18,966 nt of DNA from NIC37A-2 sp050289625 (GCA_050289625.1 JBNKGC010000109.1:1-18966); one strand, 5' to 3'. Counted from the first letter of the stretch, positions 1-8,821 are shown. The notes: generated by a model from the sequence alone, not told the origin. Numbers and translations are program-made.

Positions 1-3000
1 GGATGCACAAGACCGACCGTGCTCGAGTGCTCTCGAAATAGGGGTCCGCAGCGAACTGGCCAGCCGAAGCGGCAACGTCGTCGATGAGCACAGGTTCCCG
101 AGTTCGTCGCACGTAGTGCACGATCGACTCCGGTACCTCCCCGGCTGAAGTTTGGTCCGGTGAGGTATCATCGCTCTGGGCTTCGGCCGCCACCCGTAGG
201 TCGCCCTCCCGAATCAGGATCAGGCAGGCTCGGCGCGCGCCACCCAGCTCGAGGCAGACTTGCAGGAGGGACTTGGCGAGAGTCTCCGGCATCACCACGC
301 TCGAGATCGCCTGCGACGCCTTGAACACGGAGAGCAGGTCGAGCTCGCTTTCGCCCGTCGCCCGCGCTTCCTCCGGCAAAAATGGTCGCTCGAAGGCCTG
401 GGGATGCTCGTGCCGGAGCTCCCGTAGCTTGCCCTCCGCGCCCCAGCGACGGAACCGCTCTCCCGCCTCGCGCACATAGGTGTCCGCAATCAGATTCAGT
501 TCGCGCTCTCGATAGAACCTCGAGGCAACCTCGAAGGCCAGCGCCTCGTCCTGAACGAAGCCGCTGTCGCGCGCGGAACGGATCGCAAGCTCGAACAGCC
601 GCTCTGCGCGGGTGTCTTCCCCGCGCAGGCGGGCGATCTCGGCACCGACCAGGGCGGCGCGGTCCGTGAAGGTTGCTGGGCTGCTCTTGGCCCAGCGCTC
701 GAGTTTTCGGTGGGCGCCCATCAGAGCGTTCATTTGCGCACGTCGCTCATCCGGCGGGGTTGCGCTGTGCTGGGCGGCCAGCGCGAGTGCGCGGAAGAAG
801 AAGTACTCCGCGATCTCGAAGAACGACGTGGACGTCCAGAGGAGCGGCTCCGCCTTCGACGCCGCCTCGAGCGCGGCGGGATAGTCGCAGGCGTAGACGC
901 GTCCCTGGAGCTTCCGGATGTAGTGCCAGCAGGTCGAGATGGTGTTTCGCGGATCGCTGGCGAGGTGCCGCTCGAAAGCTTCCTCGTCGAAGTCGTCTCC
1001 GTCGAGCGAGGCTAGCGACGGCGTTTTGCCTCGGAGCATCCGCACGAACGCTCGATTCGAAACGGCGATGTCGAGCGCGAGTCCGAATTGGGCCTTGTGC
1101 ATGAATGCCAGCGCCTCCTCCAAGGCCCTCTCGACATCCTCGAGTTGAGTCCCCTTCGCGAGGAGAAGCCCGATCAAACAGTTTTTAATGTAGCAAGCGA
1201 ACGTCACATTGCCGGTGTCACGAGCCGCCTCGAAACCCCGACCGAGCAGTTCCAGACCGGTGCCGAGGTGGCCCGACCATGGCGCGATTCGGTACCCCAG
1301 AGCCCCATAAACTTGCGGCTTGAAGCGGAGCAGATCGTGGTTTTCGACGAGCGCGACGCCGAGCTTTCCGAAGCGGAATCCGGTCTCGTAGTCGTCGAAG
1401 CGGGGCCCGAGGACCGCGCCGAGCCAACTGTAGGCGACGCACGACGCATCGCTGGTGCCGTACTGGAGGCTGAGATTCGCCATGCGGCCAACGAGGAGGT
1501 CGCGAAGGTTTCCGTCGGTGAACATGGCAGGGGCCTCGAGAGACGTGAGGACCTCCATCGTCGCGCGGATCTCCGGATCGTCGGTCGGTGCAGCGTCGAC
1601 GAGAGCTTCGATCGACCGGCCGGCGAGGTGTTCTTGGATGACCTCGTACTCCCGCCTTACGTCGTCGTCGGTGGGATGCGGTGGCCAGTTGACGCCGATG
1701 CTCCGGAGGTAGCCGAGGCACGCGTCCACAGCGAGGTCAGTCTGGTCCTTCGTGATGTAGATGGCGACGCGCGCGCACGTGACCGCTGCGTTGTCGCCGA
1801 CGGTTGCGGCATGCGGTACCAGGGCATCGAGCCGTGCCTCCGCGTCGGTGAGCCTGCCGGTGAGGAACTCGCATTCCGCCCGATGGAGCTCGAGGGAGAA
1901 GACGAGATCGTGCCGCCGCCGCCACGAGCGGTCGTCGAGGAGCGCCGCGCCGGCCTCGAAGAACCGCTGAGCCGACGCATAGGCGGTTGCCCGCGAGGCC
2001 CGCATGCCGGCGATCAGGTCGAGCTCCGCGACGCGCTCCCGGTCCTCGGTGGTCTGGAGAACATCGAAGCTACGGTTGAACTGGTTTACGAGCTCGAAGC
2101 ACCTGTCTTCGAGCTGGTCCGCGGAGGTGTCGGCGAGGAGACGTCTGCCGATTTCGAGGTGCGTGGTGCTGCGTTCGGCAATCGGGATGAGGGAGTACGC
2201 AGCTTCCTGGACCCGGTCATGCGAGAAGCGGTACGTTCCGTCGATCTCTAGAAGCAGGCCTCGATCGACGGCCGGGCGCAAAGCCCGCTCGGGGCTTTGG
2301 CCGAGCGCGGTTGCGAGCGTTTTGGTGTCGAAGTCTGCTCCGAGGCAGGCAGCGAACGAGAACGCTTTCCGCGTCCTGGCCGGGAGGTGGCGGGCGGTTG
2401 TGAGCAAGAGAGCGACCACGTTGTCCGAGTATGCTTCGGCGCGAATGCGCCGCACGTCCCAATGCCAATGACGCGCATCCGCGTCGAAGGCGATGAGCTG
2501 TCGCTGGTAAAGCATGGTGAGCAGCTGGACCACGAAGAACGGATTGCCCGCGGTCTTTTCGCGGACGACGCGTGCAAGGGGTTCAGCTGCGGCGAGACGA
2601 GTGTGGACGGTGTCCGCCACCAAGCGACCGACGTCCCGCTCTGCGAGAGGGCCGAGGGTGAGCTCCCGCAGACGCGCTCCGGCGTCCCGCATACGACTGA
2701 GTGCCCCGCGCAGTGGATGTGCCTCGTCCACTTCGCTCTCGCGATAGGTGCCGACGAGCAGGAGGTGGTGCAATTCCGAAGTGAGCATGAGGTCCGCAAG
2801 CAACGTGAGGCTTGCGGGGTCGGCCCACTGAAGGTCGTCGAGCGCGACCGCCAGCGGCCCCTCCGGCGTGGCGATGGCTCCGAAGAGTTGGCGCAGGGTT
2901 CGGCGCAGCCGCACTTCAGCCTCGCGCGAGGGCAGCTCGGGAACGCGCGGCTGGGAGCCCAGCACCTGTCCCATCTGCGGGACCATCTCGACGATGAGCT

Positions 3001-4201
3001 GGGCATTCGGTCCGACTGCCGAGAGCACGCGCTGCCGAAAGGCGCCAACTTTCGTCTCGTCTTCTGCGAGAACGCCGAGGACGATTGCGCGCAGAGCCTC
3101 GATGACTGCCGCATAAGGGATGTCCCTCCTCAATTGCTCGAACTTGCCTGTCACGAACGAGCCGTGGCGCACCACGACCGGTCGGTGAAGTTCGTGGACC
3201 ACGGTGGACTTGCCGATCCCGGGCGGCCCCGAGACCAAGACGAGCTCTGCTCGTCCTGTCAAGGCGACGCGCTCGAACGCGTCGAGAAGCTTGGCGGACT
3301 CCACTTCACGGCCGTAGAGCTTCTGAGAGATCAGGAACCTGTCGGAGACGTCCTGGGTACCGAGTCGGAACGGCTCGATGGAACCGGTCGTGTGCAGAGA
3401 GGAGAGGCACTGACGAAGGTCGTAGAGAAGTCCGAAGGCGCTCTGGTAGCGGGAGTCGGGCGTCTTCTCGAGGAGCCTAAGTACGATGTCCGACAGCGCG
3501 CCTGGCACTGATGGGCAGAGGTCCCCGGGTGAGGGAGGCCGGCGAGCGATGTGAGCGTGGACCCAGCCGACGGCATCGAGGGCATCGAAGGGAAGCCTGC
3601 CGGTGAGGAGTTCGAAGAAGACCACGCCGAGAGAGTACAGATCCGACCGGCTGTCGATCGGGCGGTTCATCCGACCTGTCTGCTCGGGTGAGATATAGGG
3701 GAGCGAGCCTTCGATGTTTCGGGCAGGCCGGGCGACGGTGGCCTCGAGACTGGCCCGCTTGGCGAGACCGAATCCGCAGATTGCGAGCTCTTCTGTCGCA
3801 GCGTCGTAGAGAATGTTCTCCGGTTGGAGGTCCTTGTGAATCACGCCGTGCCGGTGAACTCCAGCGACAGCCGATGTGAGCTGAACGGCCAGGTCGACGA
3901 ACTCATCGACGGCCATTGCGACCCCCAGCCGCTGTCTGAGCGGTGGCCCTCGACAGTCGGCGAACTCCAAGGCTGGCCGACCTTCGAAGGTCGAGAGTCG
4001 CAGAGGTCGGGCGACGGGCACACCGTCGAGGACCCTGCCGAGCGCCAGCTCGTTCTCGAGGCCGAGCTCATCACCGTGGGTATACCCAGGGTGGAGGATC
4101 TTGAGAACGACGCTGCTCCCGTCGCTGCGGCGAACGGCTCGATGGACCACGGCCCGACGCCCGGCGTGAAGCTGTTCGCCCAACGCATATCCTTCCGACA
4201 T
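1..4201 (-). CDS. Multidomain signalling protein: Ser/Thr kinase-like, AAA/NTPase, helical repeats, GAF (3' end beyond window)
   Basis: Read by hand from ATG at 4201; 1400 codons stay open to the left edge, so the C-terminus is missing. Residues ~1-265 are a protein kinase fold: VLK lysine K34, HKD at 122-124 with N129, SPEQTGRMNR activation segment. The glycine loop is weak and the DFG triplet reads GFG (143-145), so catalysis is doubtful. A STAND/AAA-type NTPase follows, with Walker A GPPGIGKST (~325-333) and Walker B ALDDLQWAD (D455/D456). A long helical TPR-like region spans ~600-1270. A GAF domain begins near 1290. Known relatives (COG3899-type multi-sensor kinases) continue into HisKA and HATPase domains; that is expected here but not visible. 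The likely role is a cytoplasmic sensor kinase or scaffold; its ligand is unknown. A GGAG lies 9 nt before the start. High third-position GC in this frame supports it over the long opposite-strand ORFs. Confidence 0.93.
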   Translation of the reverse strand, partial: MSEGYALGEQLHAGRRAVVHRAVRRSDGSSVVLKILHPGYTHGDELGLENELALGRVLDGVPVARPLRLSTFEGRPALEFADCRGPPLRQRLGVAMAVDEFVDLAVQLTSAVAGVHRHGVIHKDLQPENILYDAATEELAICGFGLAKRASLEATVARPARNIEGSLPYISPEQTGRMNRPIDSRSDLYSLGVVFFELLTGRLPFDALDAVGWVHAHIARRPPSPGDLCPSVPGALSDIVLRLLEKTPDSRYQSAFGLLYDLRQCLSSLHTTGSIEPFRLGTQDVSDRFLISQKLYGREVESAKLLDAFERVALTGRAELVLVSGPPGIGKSTVVHELHRPVVVRHGSFVTGKFEQLRRDIPYAAVIEALRAIVLGVLAEDETKVGAFRQRVLSAVGPNAQLIVEMVPQMGQVLGSQPRVPELPSREAEVRLRRTLRQLFGAIATPEGPLAVALDDLQWADPASLTLLADLMLTSELHHLLLVGTYRESEVDEAHPLRGALSRMRDAGARLRELTLGPLAERDVGRLVADTVHTRLAAAEPLARVVREKTAGNPFFVVQLLTMLYQRQLIAFDADARHWHWDVRRIRAEAYSDNVVALLLTTARHLPARTRKAFSFAACLGADFDTKTLATALGQSPERALRPAVDRGLLLEIDGTYRFSHDRVQEAAYSLIPIAERSTTHLEIGRRLLADTSADQLEDRCFELVNQFNRSFDVLQTTEDRERVAELDLIAGMRASRATAYASAQRFFEAGAALLDDRSWRRRHDLVFSLELHRAECEFLTGRLTDAEARLDALVPHAATVGDNAAVTCARVAIYITKDQTDLAVDACLGYLRSIGVNWPPHPTDDDVRREYEVIQEHLAGRSIEALVDAAPTDDPEIRATMEVLTSLEAPAMFTDGNLRDLLVGRMANLSLQYGTSDASCVAYSWLGAVLGPRFDDYETGFRFGKLGVALVENHDLLRFKPQVYGALGYRIAPWSGHLGTGLELLGRGFEAARDTGNVTFACYIKNCLIGLLLAKGTQLEDVERALEEALAFMHKAQFGLALDIAVSNRAFVRMLRGKTPSLASLDGDDFDEEAFERHLASDPRNTISTCWHYIRKLQGRVYACDYPAALEAASKAEPLLWTSTSFFEIAEYFFFRALALAAQHSATPPDERRAQMNALMGAHRKLERWAKSSPATFTDRAALVGAEIARLRGEDTRAERLFELAIRSARDSGFVQDEALAFEVASRFYRERELNLIADTYVREAGERFRRWGAEGKLRELRHEHPQAFERPFLPEEARATGESELDLLSVFKASQAISSVVMPETLAKSLLQVCLELGGARRACLILIREGDLRVAAEAQSDDTSPDQTSAGEVPESIVHYVRRTREPVLIDDVAASAGQFAADPYFESTRARSVLCI

Positions 4202-4741
4202 CGACCCCGGCTCCGTCGCTGGTCCAACCGGTAAGCCCTCCGAGTGAACTCGGAGAGCCCTATTCGTTTGTGCACCACTCGTCGCCAACGCGCAAACCTC
4301 GAGCAACGAAGCTTTGGTGACACTCGGCGGCGCACCCGCAAGTGCCCCAGTCAAGCGAAGGAGAGGCTTCTCACGAAGCTGTCTTCGCGTGGGGGACCGC
4401 TCGACCGTTGTCGAGAACGCCGCGAACCTGGCGGCTCAGGGAAGCCGGCGCTACTTTGCTTGCAATGCCGCATCGGATCGTCTGGATCGGCCAGCGGTTC
4501 CGATCGACGACTCGCTCAAGCGCTGTCGGTGGGGCGACGTTGGGGTCACACGCGCGACACGATCCGGCCCGTGCGGCCTCGATCGATAACCACTTGCGGC
4601 AATCGCAGAAAACGAGGGCGGCATTATACCCTTCTCCGTTTCGCAGGCAATCGGCGCGAGCTCGTTGCCGAAGCATCGATTCGTCCCAGACTCCAAGGAA
4701 GAACGCAGGGGACTCGGAACGCGGGTAAAGGGGGTGCTGCG
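4202..4741. other. Gene-free divergent region between kinase and CBS protein
   Basis: About 540 bp separate the divergent kinase and CBS genes. Open frames cross it (one is continuous with the CBS gene from 4244), but their translations are Arg/Ser-rich with no domain, so I read no gene here. It must hold promoters for both flanking genes. I see one short perfect inverted repeat (4238-4255) and no convincing sigma-70 -35/-10 pair. Confidence 0.6.
4238..4255. repeat. 7-bp perfect inverted repeat upstream of kinase gene
   Basis: CTCCGAG at 4238-4244 and CTCGGAG at 4249-4255 are separated by TGAA. It lies 37 bp upstream of the kinase start, so it would sit in the promoter or 5' leader of that minus-strand gene. 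It could be an operator or a small leader hairpin. It is short enough to occur by chance in GC-rich DNA. Confidence 0.4.
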
Positions 4742-5152
4742 ATGATCGTGGAAGAGGTCATGACCGAGGGCACGGTGACGGTGAGCGTAGATCCCACGGC
4801 GAGTCCGCGTGATGCCCTCGAGAGGATGTTCGAGGCAGGCGTACGGCACCTGCCTGTGATCGATGACGAGGAGCTGGTGGGCATCCTCAGCGATCGGGAC
4901 CTGCGAGGGCTATGGCAGCCTCCCACCACCCCGAAACTGGAGTCCGCTACGGAGTCCGTGATCGAGGCAGTGGGAGAGTTGATGAGCAGTGACGTCATCT
5001 CGGTGACCCCCGAGACCGACTTGGGTGAGGTGGTGGACATCATGCTCGAAAACAGGATCGGCGCCGTACCTGTGGTGCGTGAGGGGACTCGGGAGCTCGT
5101 GGGCCTCGTGAGCTACATCGACGTGCTGCGGGCGGCACGGGAGTCCTTCTAG
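4742..5152 (+). CDS. Two-CBS-domain protein
   Basis: This gene encodes 136 residues that are almost entirely two CBS motifs. The first (~1-60) has the VMTEGTVTVSVD opening and the segment HLPVIDDEELVGILSDRDL. The second (~80-136) has LMSSDVISVTPETDLGEVV and IGAVPVVREGTRELVGLVSY. Paired CBS domains form a Bateman module that commonly binds adenine nucleotides or related ligands and regulates a partner; no enzymatic domain is attached. I chose ATG 4742 because AAAGGGGG lies about 7 nt upstream and the CBS fold begins at once, although the frame is open from 4244. No same-strand gene follows closely, so it is probably monocistronic. The partner is unknown. Confidence 0.92.
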   Translation: MIVEEVMTEGTVTVSVDPTASPRDALERMFEAGVRHLPVIDDEELVGILSDRDLRGLWQPPTTPKLESATESVIEAVGELMSSDVISVTPETDLGEVVDIMLENRIGAVPVVREGTRELVGLVSYIDVLRAARESF

Positions 5153-5193
5153 CTAGAGCAAACTTCACCCGACTGCCATGTATTCCGATACAC

Positions 5194-5793
5194 CTACGTA
5201 CCACACTCGCGTCGTTGCGTGTCGCACACACCGGACTCACAATCGCTATCGCGTACACATTCAACGCATTCACCCGTAAACAAATCACAGATCCCGTCTT
5301 CGGTCGTATCGCAATCACCGTCGCTTAGACAGTCGACACACCTTCCATCAGACGAACAACGATTCTTCTCCTCGGAGGAACAGTCCGCATCGATCGCACA
5401 CTCGAGACAGATGCCGGAGGGACTGCAGAAGTCTTCATTGTCGCAATCATTGGCGTCTTCACATGCGCGCCGACAGAGCCCCGCGGCGAGGTCACACATG
5501 TCCTCGACTTCGCAGTGCGAGTCACCCGAACATTCCGCGCACTTCCCATTGAGGCAGTACGGTGCCTTCTCGGGGCAACCGCGCAAGCACTCATCGACAG
5601 GTTCCGCAACCCCGTCCCGCGATCCTCCTCCCGTAGATGAGCTCCCGCCTGTCGCCCCTTCAGAAGCTCCCCCCGCGCCTTCCACCGGAGTTGGCTGGAG
5701 GGAAAGGGTGGCAGTCTCCTCCGAGGAACAGGAAGCAGCCCAAGCCAAGAAGATCCATGAGGCGATTCCTCGCCAGAGTGTATGGTCTCGCAT
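5194..5793 (-). CDS. Cys-rich predicted lipoprotein with six 4-Cys repeats
   Basis: This 199-residue protein has a signal sequence ending in the lipobox-like AASC (C22), a Gly/Ser/Thr linker (~35-60), then about 24 cysteines in ~130 residues. The cysteines fall into six consecutive units of roughly C-x3-5-(D/N)-C-x4-6-C-x4-6-C, with 'DxDC' stretches such as CVRDSDC and CLSDGDC. Such units are frequent in myxobacterial secreted proteins and are expected to be disulfide-bonded and possibly metal-binding outside the cytoplasm; the exact role is unknown. It starts 26 nt after the FecR-like gene stop and is probably the last gene of the sigma/FecR unit. The Shine-Dalgarno is weak (GGA ahead of ATG). 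No enzymatic motif is visible. Confidence 0.85.
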   Translation of the reverse strand: MRDHTLWRGIASWIFLAWAASCSSEETATLSLQPTPVEGAGGASEGATGGSSSTGGGSRDGVAEPVDECLRGCPEKAPYCLNGKCAECSGDSHCEVEDMCDLAAGLCRRACEDANDCDNEDFCSPSGICLECAIDADCSSEEKNRCSSDGRCVDCLSDGDCDTTEDGICDLFTGECVECVRDSDCESGVCDTQRRECGT

Positions 5794-5819
5794 GGTGATC
5801 CATTCGCTCGATGAGTCGT

Positions 5820-6926
5820 TTACTCACCCGAAGCTGCTTGCTCGTCCAGCCGGGTTAGCTCGCGCCTCACTCCACCGATCAGGGGAGAATGCGGATATTG
5901 ACGCAAGAGCTGCCGAAAACGGATTCGAGCTAGATCGGGTAACCCGTTACGACTCGCCAGGAGAGCCGACTGATAGAGTCGATTCTGCTCGGCGAGATCA
6001 GAGGTTCGAGCCATTTCTGAAGCCTCAGAGGGCGGGGCCTCTCTACCAGAAGCAAGGAGCGCTCCAGGATGCGAGGAAGTCAACGAGGACGCCTCAGCCC
6101 GTGCTTGTCTCTCGCGTAAGGAATCGACTGTGCGCCCACTTTCCCACTCGTCCCCAGGGCCGAGGAACACTTCCGCACCGTTGCTCCGAACGGAAACGAG
6201 CCCCTCACTCACGCTCACGCTCGTAATCATGAGTCCCGTACGCAACTTCTCGCGAGAAACCCGAAACGCCGTACCCCGAACTTCAGTTACCGCTTCGGCC
6301 GTTTCGACCAACAGACGTCGCTCGCCGCCCAAATGCGGAACCCGCAGGGCAACGGTACCTGAGTCCAAAGTAAGGACTTCGCTCTGGGTGCTCCCCGCCG
6401 ACTCGACCCGTAGCCACAAGCGCGAACTCGGGTAAGCCTCCACACGGGCGCCACTCGCCAAGCGAAGTCGGGCTTCTTCTTCCCCTCCAACGGTGAGCAG
6501 CCCGTCGCCCAAGCGCTCTCCGGGATGGAGCGGGCCCGTCGTCTCAGAAACGACTGGTCCCTCCAGGAGCCGGTTCAACTTCACTTCCTCCGACGGCCCG
6601 TTTTCCACGGCCCCATTCGTGTTCCCCTGTTGGACCGCAACTTCAGTGGCACCCCCGAGCCGCGGCGCGGTCGGCACCGCCTCGGTCGGCACCGCCTCGG
6701 GAGCGTTTAGCCACAAGGTAGCAGCTGCTGCCACAGGAGCGACCAACGCAACTGGAGCGAGGAAACGTCGACGACGGCGAGCTCGGGCAACCGCTTCCCT
6801 CGAGGAGCGGGCCGAGCGCTCGATGCTCGCGATCATCCTCATTCGGCGTTCGGCAGCATCCTCTGGCCCGAGCGCAGGTTCCACCACGCGCGAGAGTTCT
6901 TTGAGGTATTCCGGGGCTTCTTTCAT
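5820..6926 (-). CDS. FecR-like membrane protein, probable sigma-factor regulator
   Basis: This 368-residue protein has a charged N-terminal cytoplasmic segment, an RARRRRR stretch, one membrane span (~55-73, Ala/Val-rich) and a FecR-type domain at ~140-260 (G-x-R-V...PSSRL, LDSGTVALRVPH, VTEVRGTAFRVSRE, VSEGLVSVRSNG). An extracytoplasmic helical, TPR-like tail covers ~310-368 (LARIRFRQLLRQYPHSPL). FecR proteins sense an envelope signal and control a partner ECF sigma factor; no zinc-binding anti-sigma motif is seen, so the anti-sigma role is inferred from context. ATG 6926 is chosen because it overlaps the sigma stop codon as ATGA, indicating translational coupling. The frame is open further upstream to 7295, but that part lies over the sigma gene and is not protein-like. 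A 15-bp direct repeat (6671-6700) encodes a duplicated Ala/Val/Pro/Thr/Glu piece after the span. Confidence 0.9.
   Translation of the reverse strand: MKEAPEYLKELSRVVEPALGPEDAAERRMRMIASIERSARSSREAVARARRRRRFLAPVALVAPVAAAATLWLNAPEAVPTEAVPTAPRLGGATEVAVQQGNTNGAVENGPSEEVKLNRLLEGPVVSETTGPLHPGERLGDGLLTVGGEEEARLRLASGARVEAYPSSRLWLRVESAGSTQSEVLTLDSGTVALRVPHLGGERRLLVETAEAVTEVRGTAFRVSREKLRTGLMITSVSVSEGLVSVRSNGAEVFLGPGDEWESGRTVDSLRERQARAEASSLTSSHPGALLASGREAPPSEASEMARTSDLAEQNRLYQSALLASRNGLPDLARIRFRQLLRQYPHSPLIGGVRRELTRLDEQAASGE
6671..6700. repeat. 15-bp tandem duplication in FecR-like gene
   Basis: TCGGCACCGCCTCGG occurs twice without a gap. It duplicates five codons (Pro-Thr-Glu-Ala-Val) just outside the membrane span, so the frame is kept. 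It is probably linker-length variation. Confidence 0.85.
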
Positions 6927-7573
6927 GCTCTGCTCCCGAGCAGACCCACACTCGCAAGGCGAGCATGGAGTTCTTTCCGCCCCCGCACCAATCTCGACTG
7001 TGCTGCCGCCGCAGTCACACCCGTCATCGCGGCCACTTCGGCAAGGCTGTGCCCCAGCACGTCGTGAAGAACGAGTGTCTCCGCGCGTTCTCTCGAAAGA
7101 TGCCCAAGCTCTCGTCGTACCCGGCGGAGACGTTCGCGTCTCTCCGTCGTCATCTCGACGTCTTGAAGACTGGGTTGCGTCGCGACTCCGACCAGGCCTT
7201 CTGCGGCAAAGTACTTCCGAAAGGTTTTTCGCGATCGAATCGCATTGAGGCCGATGCGCGCTGCAATGGCAGCAGCCCACGATTTGAGACTGCACTCCCG
7301 CTTGAACTTCCCCTCAGTCAGAGTCAAGAGGACCTGTTCAAAGGTGTTCTGCGCTAGATCGTCGTGCTCCGGCGTTCGTTCCCCCAAGATTCGATAGAGG
7401 GTTCCATCAATCGGGGCGATGAGGTGGTCGTAAAGCAGCGCTCCAAAGCCTGGCTCCCCATTTTCCCACGCCTGCAGGACCACCTCGTCCGTCACCTCGG
7501 ACTTTTGGGAGGTAACCGCTCGAAGGTGCCTAGCAGGAGAAGCAGGTGATGGTTTCACCACAGAGGAGTACAT
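6923..7573 (-). CDS. ECF-type RNA polymerase sigma factor
   Basis: This 216-residue protein has two sigma-70 regions. Region 2 (~35-115) contains GFGALLYDHLIAPI, HDDLAQNTFEQVLLTL and the DNA-melting/-10 recognition part KSWAAAIAARIGLNAIRS. Region 4 (~150-210) contains LSRERAETLVLHDVLGHSLAEVAAMTG and AAAAQSRLVRGRKEL, a helix-turn-helix for -35 recognition. Regions 1 and 3 are absent, as in ECF factors. It overlaps the FecR-like gene by four bases (ATGA), the usual arrangement for a sigma factor and its membrane regulator. The start is uncertain: ATG 7573 has no clear ribosome site, and in-frame GTG codons occur downstream. It is 69 nt after the upstream secreted-protein gene. Likely targets are its own operon and possibly the divergent lipoprotein genes (inference). 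Confidence 0.92.
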   Translation of the reverse strand: MYSSVVKPSPASPARHLRAVTSQKSEVTDEVVLQAWENGEPGFGALLYDHLIAPIDGTLYRILGERTPEHDDLAQNTFEQVLLTLTEGKFKRECSLKSWAAAIAARIGLNAIRSRKTFRKYFAAEGLVGVATQPSLQDVEMTTERRERLRRVRRELGHLSRERAETLVLHDVLGHSLAEVAAMTGVTAAAAQSRLVRGRKELHARLASVGLLGSRA

Positions 7574-7642
7574 GGCTGAGGAAAGGGAAGGTGGGCCTCA
7601 ATCAGAAGTAACCGAGCTTAGACGGGATCAGGCACCTCGGCT

Positions 7643-8821
7643 CTAAAAACGATGGCTCACTCCGAGACTCGTACGGAAATTCCAAGCAGGCACGAAGCCC
7701 AACCGGTTCCCGTCCACCTCAATTCCGGTCCCGCCGTTCATGTGAAGAACGACGCCCTCGGCCTCCAGCGCCCACGGGCCATCGTGTGGGTACGCAAGTC
7801 CGCCACCACCGCCTACGCCCGGATTCCAGCGCGCCTGCTGATCAAACGCCCGTGAGGTCGAGCTCTGAGCACGAGCGTCTAGCCGCTCGAAAAGCACCAG
7901 CCCTCGTGGTCGCAGCACGAGGTTCGCCGAGGTCCAAACCAGGCGGTAGGCCACGCTGACGTCCAGGCGGGCCCACGTCAGCGTCAGCCTTTCCGGGCTG
8001 CTAGGCGCGGTTGACCAACCTGCGGTGACGTCCAACTCCCAGGGGGCTGACTTCGTACCGACCCCTACACGGACCAAGGGCCCTGCCTGCCAGGACGACG
8101 ACGCCTCCCCTGCGCCGATGAGACCTCGACCCATCTGTGCTGCGAGCATTAGGTTGACTCGCAGTGCGGGCCCCAGCTCGCTTTCACTACCCGAGACCCC
8201 CGCGTCCCCAGTTTCCAAACCAGGGTCCGAGGGATCTTCGGGCAATGAGGAGGGATGAGGCGCTCCCTCTCGGGCTCGGTCAGCATCAGCCTCGCTCGCG
8301 AGGCCAGGAGCTGGTTCCTTTCCCGCGGCCGTTTCTTTCTCAGCCCCGCCCTCTCGTTCCAATGCTCGCGGGAGCTCGAACTCCGTGCCGGAACCAGCAA
8401 GTGAAGCCACCAAGAGGCCGATCGTCTTCCAGCGTTCCTCAGGCGGATCCTGCTCCTGAAAGGTCAACCCGTGATGTACCCAGGAGGATTCATCCGCGCC
8501 AGAAGCCCCAATATCGAGCTCCGCGTCCCCATCAGGACTCAAACGCACAACAGCGAACGCGGCGACATACTCATCGCTTCTGAGTTCATGCCCCTGAGCT
8601 ACGCAGCGCCCACGAGGTAGTCCAGAGGAACACATCGCCAACATCGACTCCATCAGGGGAGCAGCTGGAGCAGGCGCGGGTGGTTGAACGACAACAAGGG
8701 GGATCAAGACAACTCGGGAGCGAGAGCTTCGATGGTGAGCCGTGGGCGGAAAGGAATCAAGCAGAGAACAAGAAAGCGGACTTCCTCTGGAAATTTCGAT
8801 AGGGCCACGCCTGATCGGCAA
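7643..8821 (-). CDS. Predicted secreted protein with barrel-like C-terminus, first gene of the sigma/FecR unit
   Basis: A frame of up to 392 residues. A short hydrophobic stretch (VVLIPLVVV) followed by Pro/Ala could be a signal peptide. A conserved-looking N-terminal part contains SSGLPRGRCV, AAFAVVRLSPDGDAELDIG and ERWKTIGLLVASLAG. An acidic Glu/Ala/Pro/Ser linker leads to ~190 residues of alternating strands (VRVGVGTKSAPWELDVTAG, LDVSVAYRLVWTSANLVL) ending in SLGVSHRF. A terminal Phe is typical of outer-membrane barrels, so an outer-membrane location is likely but unproven. The N-terminal pattern resembles proteins encoded beside sigma/FecR pairs in other myxobacteria (from memory). The start is uncertain: 8821 is a TTG with GGAG 11 nt upstream, and an in-frame ATG lies at 8653. 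Confidence 0.72.
   Translation of the reverse strand: MPIRRGPIEISRGSPLSCSLLDSFPPTAHHRSSRSRVVLIPLVVVQPPAPAPAAPLMESMLAMCSSGLPRGRCVAQGHELRSDEYVAAFAVVRLSPDGDAELDIGASGADESSWVHHGLTFQEQDPPEERWKTIGLLVASLAGSGTEFELPRALEREGGAEKETAAGKEPAPGLASEADADRAREGAPHPSSLPEDPSDPGLETGDAGVSGSESELGPALRVNLMLAAQMGRGLIGAGEASSSWQAGPLVRVGVGTKSAPWELDVTAGWSTAPSSPERLTLTWARLDVSVAYRLVWTSANLVLRPRGLVLFERLDARAQSSTSRAFDQQARWNPGVGGGGGLAYPHDGPWALEAEGVVLHMNGGTGIEVDGNRLGFVPAWNFRTSLGVSHRF

Noticed and set aside
1088..3511. Two long plus-strand frames (387 and 404 codons)
   Set aside because: They lie antisense to the kinase/NTPase gene, have no recognisable domains, and arise from high third-position GC on the true coding strand.
4244..4741. 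N-terminal extension of the CBS protein
   Set aside because: The frame is open, but the translation is Arg/Gly-rich and unlike any domain; a good ribosome site precedes ATG 4742.
5219..6226. 335-codon plus-strand frame
   Set aside because: It is antisense to the Cys-rich lipoprotein and FecR genes; Ser/Gln/Arg-rich, without domain or ribosome site.
6927..7295. N-terminal extension of the FecR-like protein
   Set aside because: It overlaps the sigma gene entirely in another frame and is Arg/Ser/Cys-rich; the ATGA overlap gives a better start.
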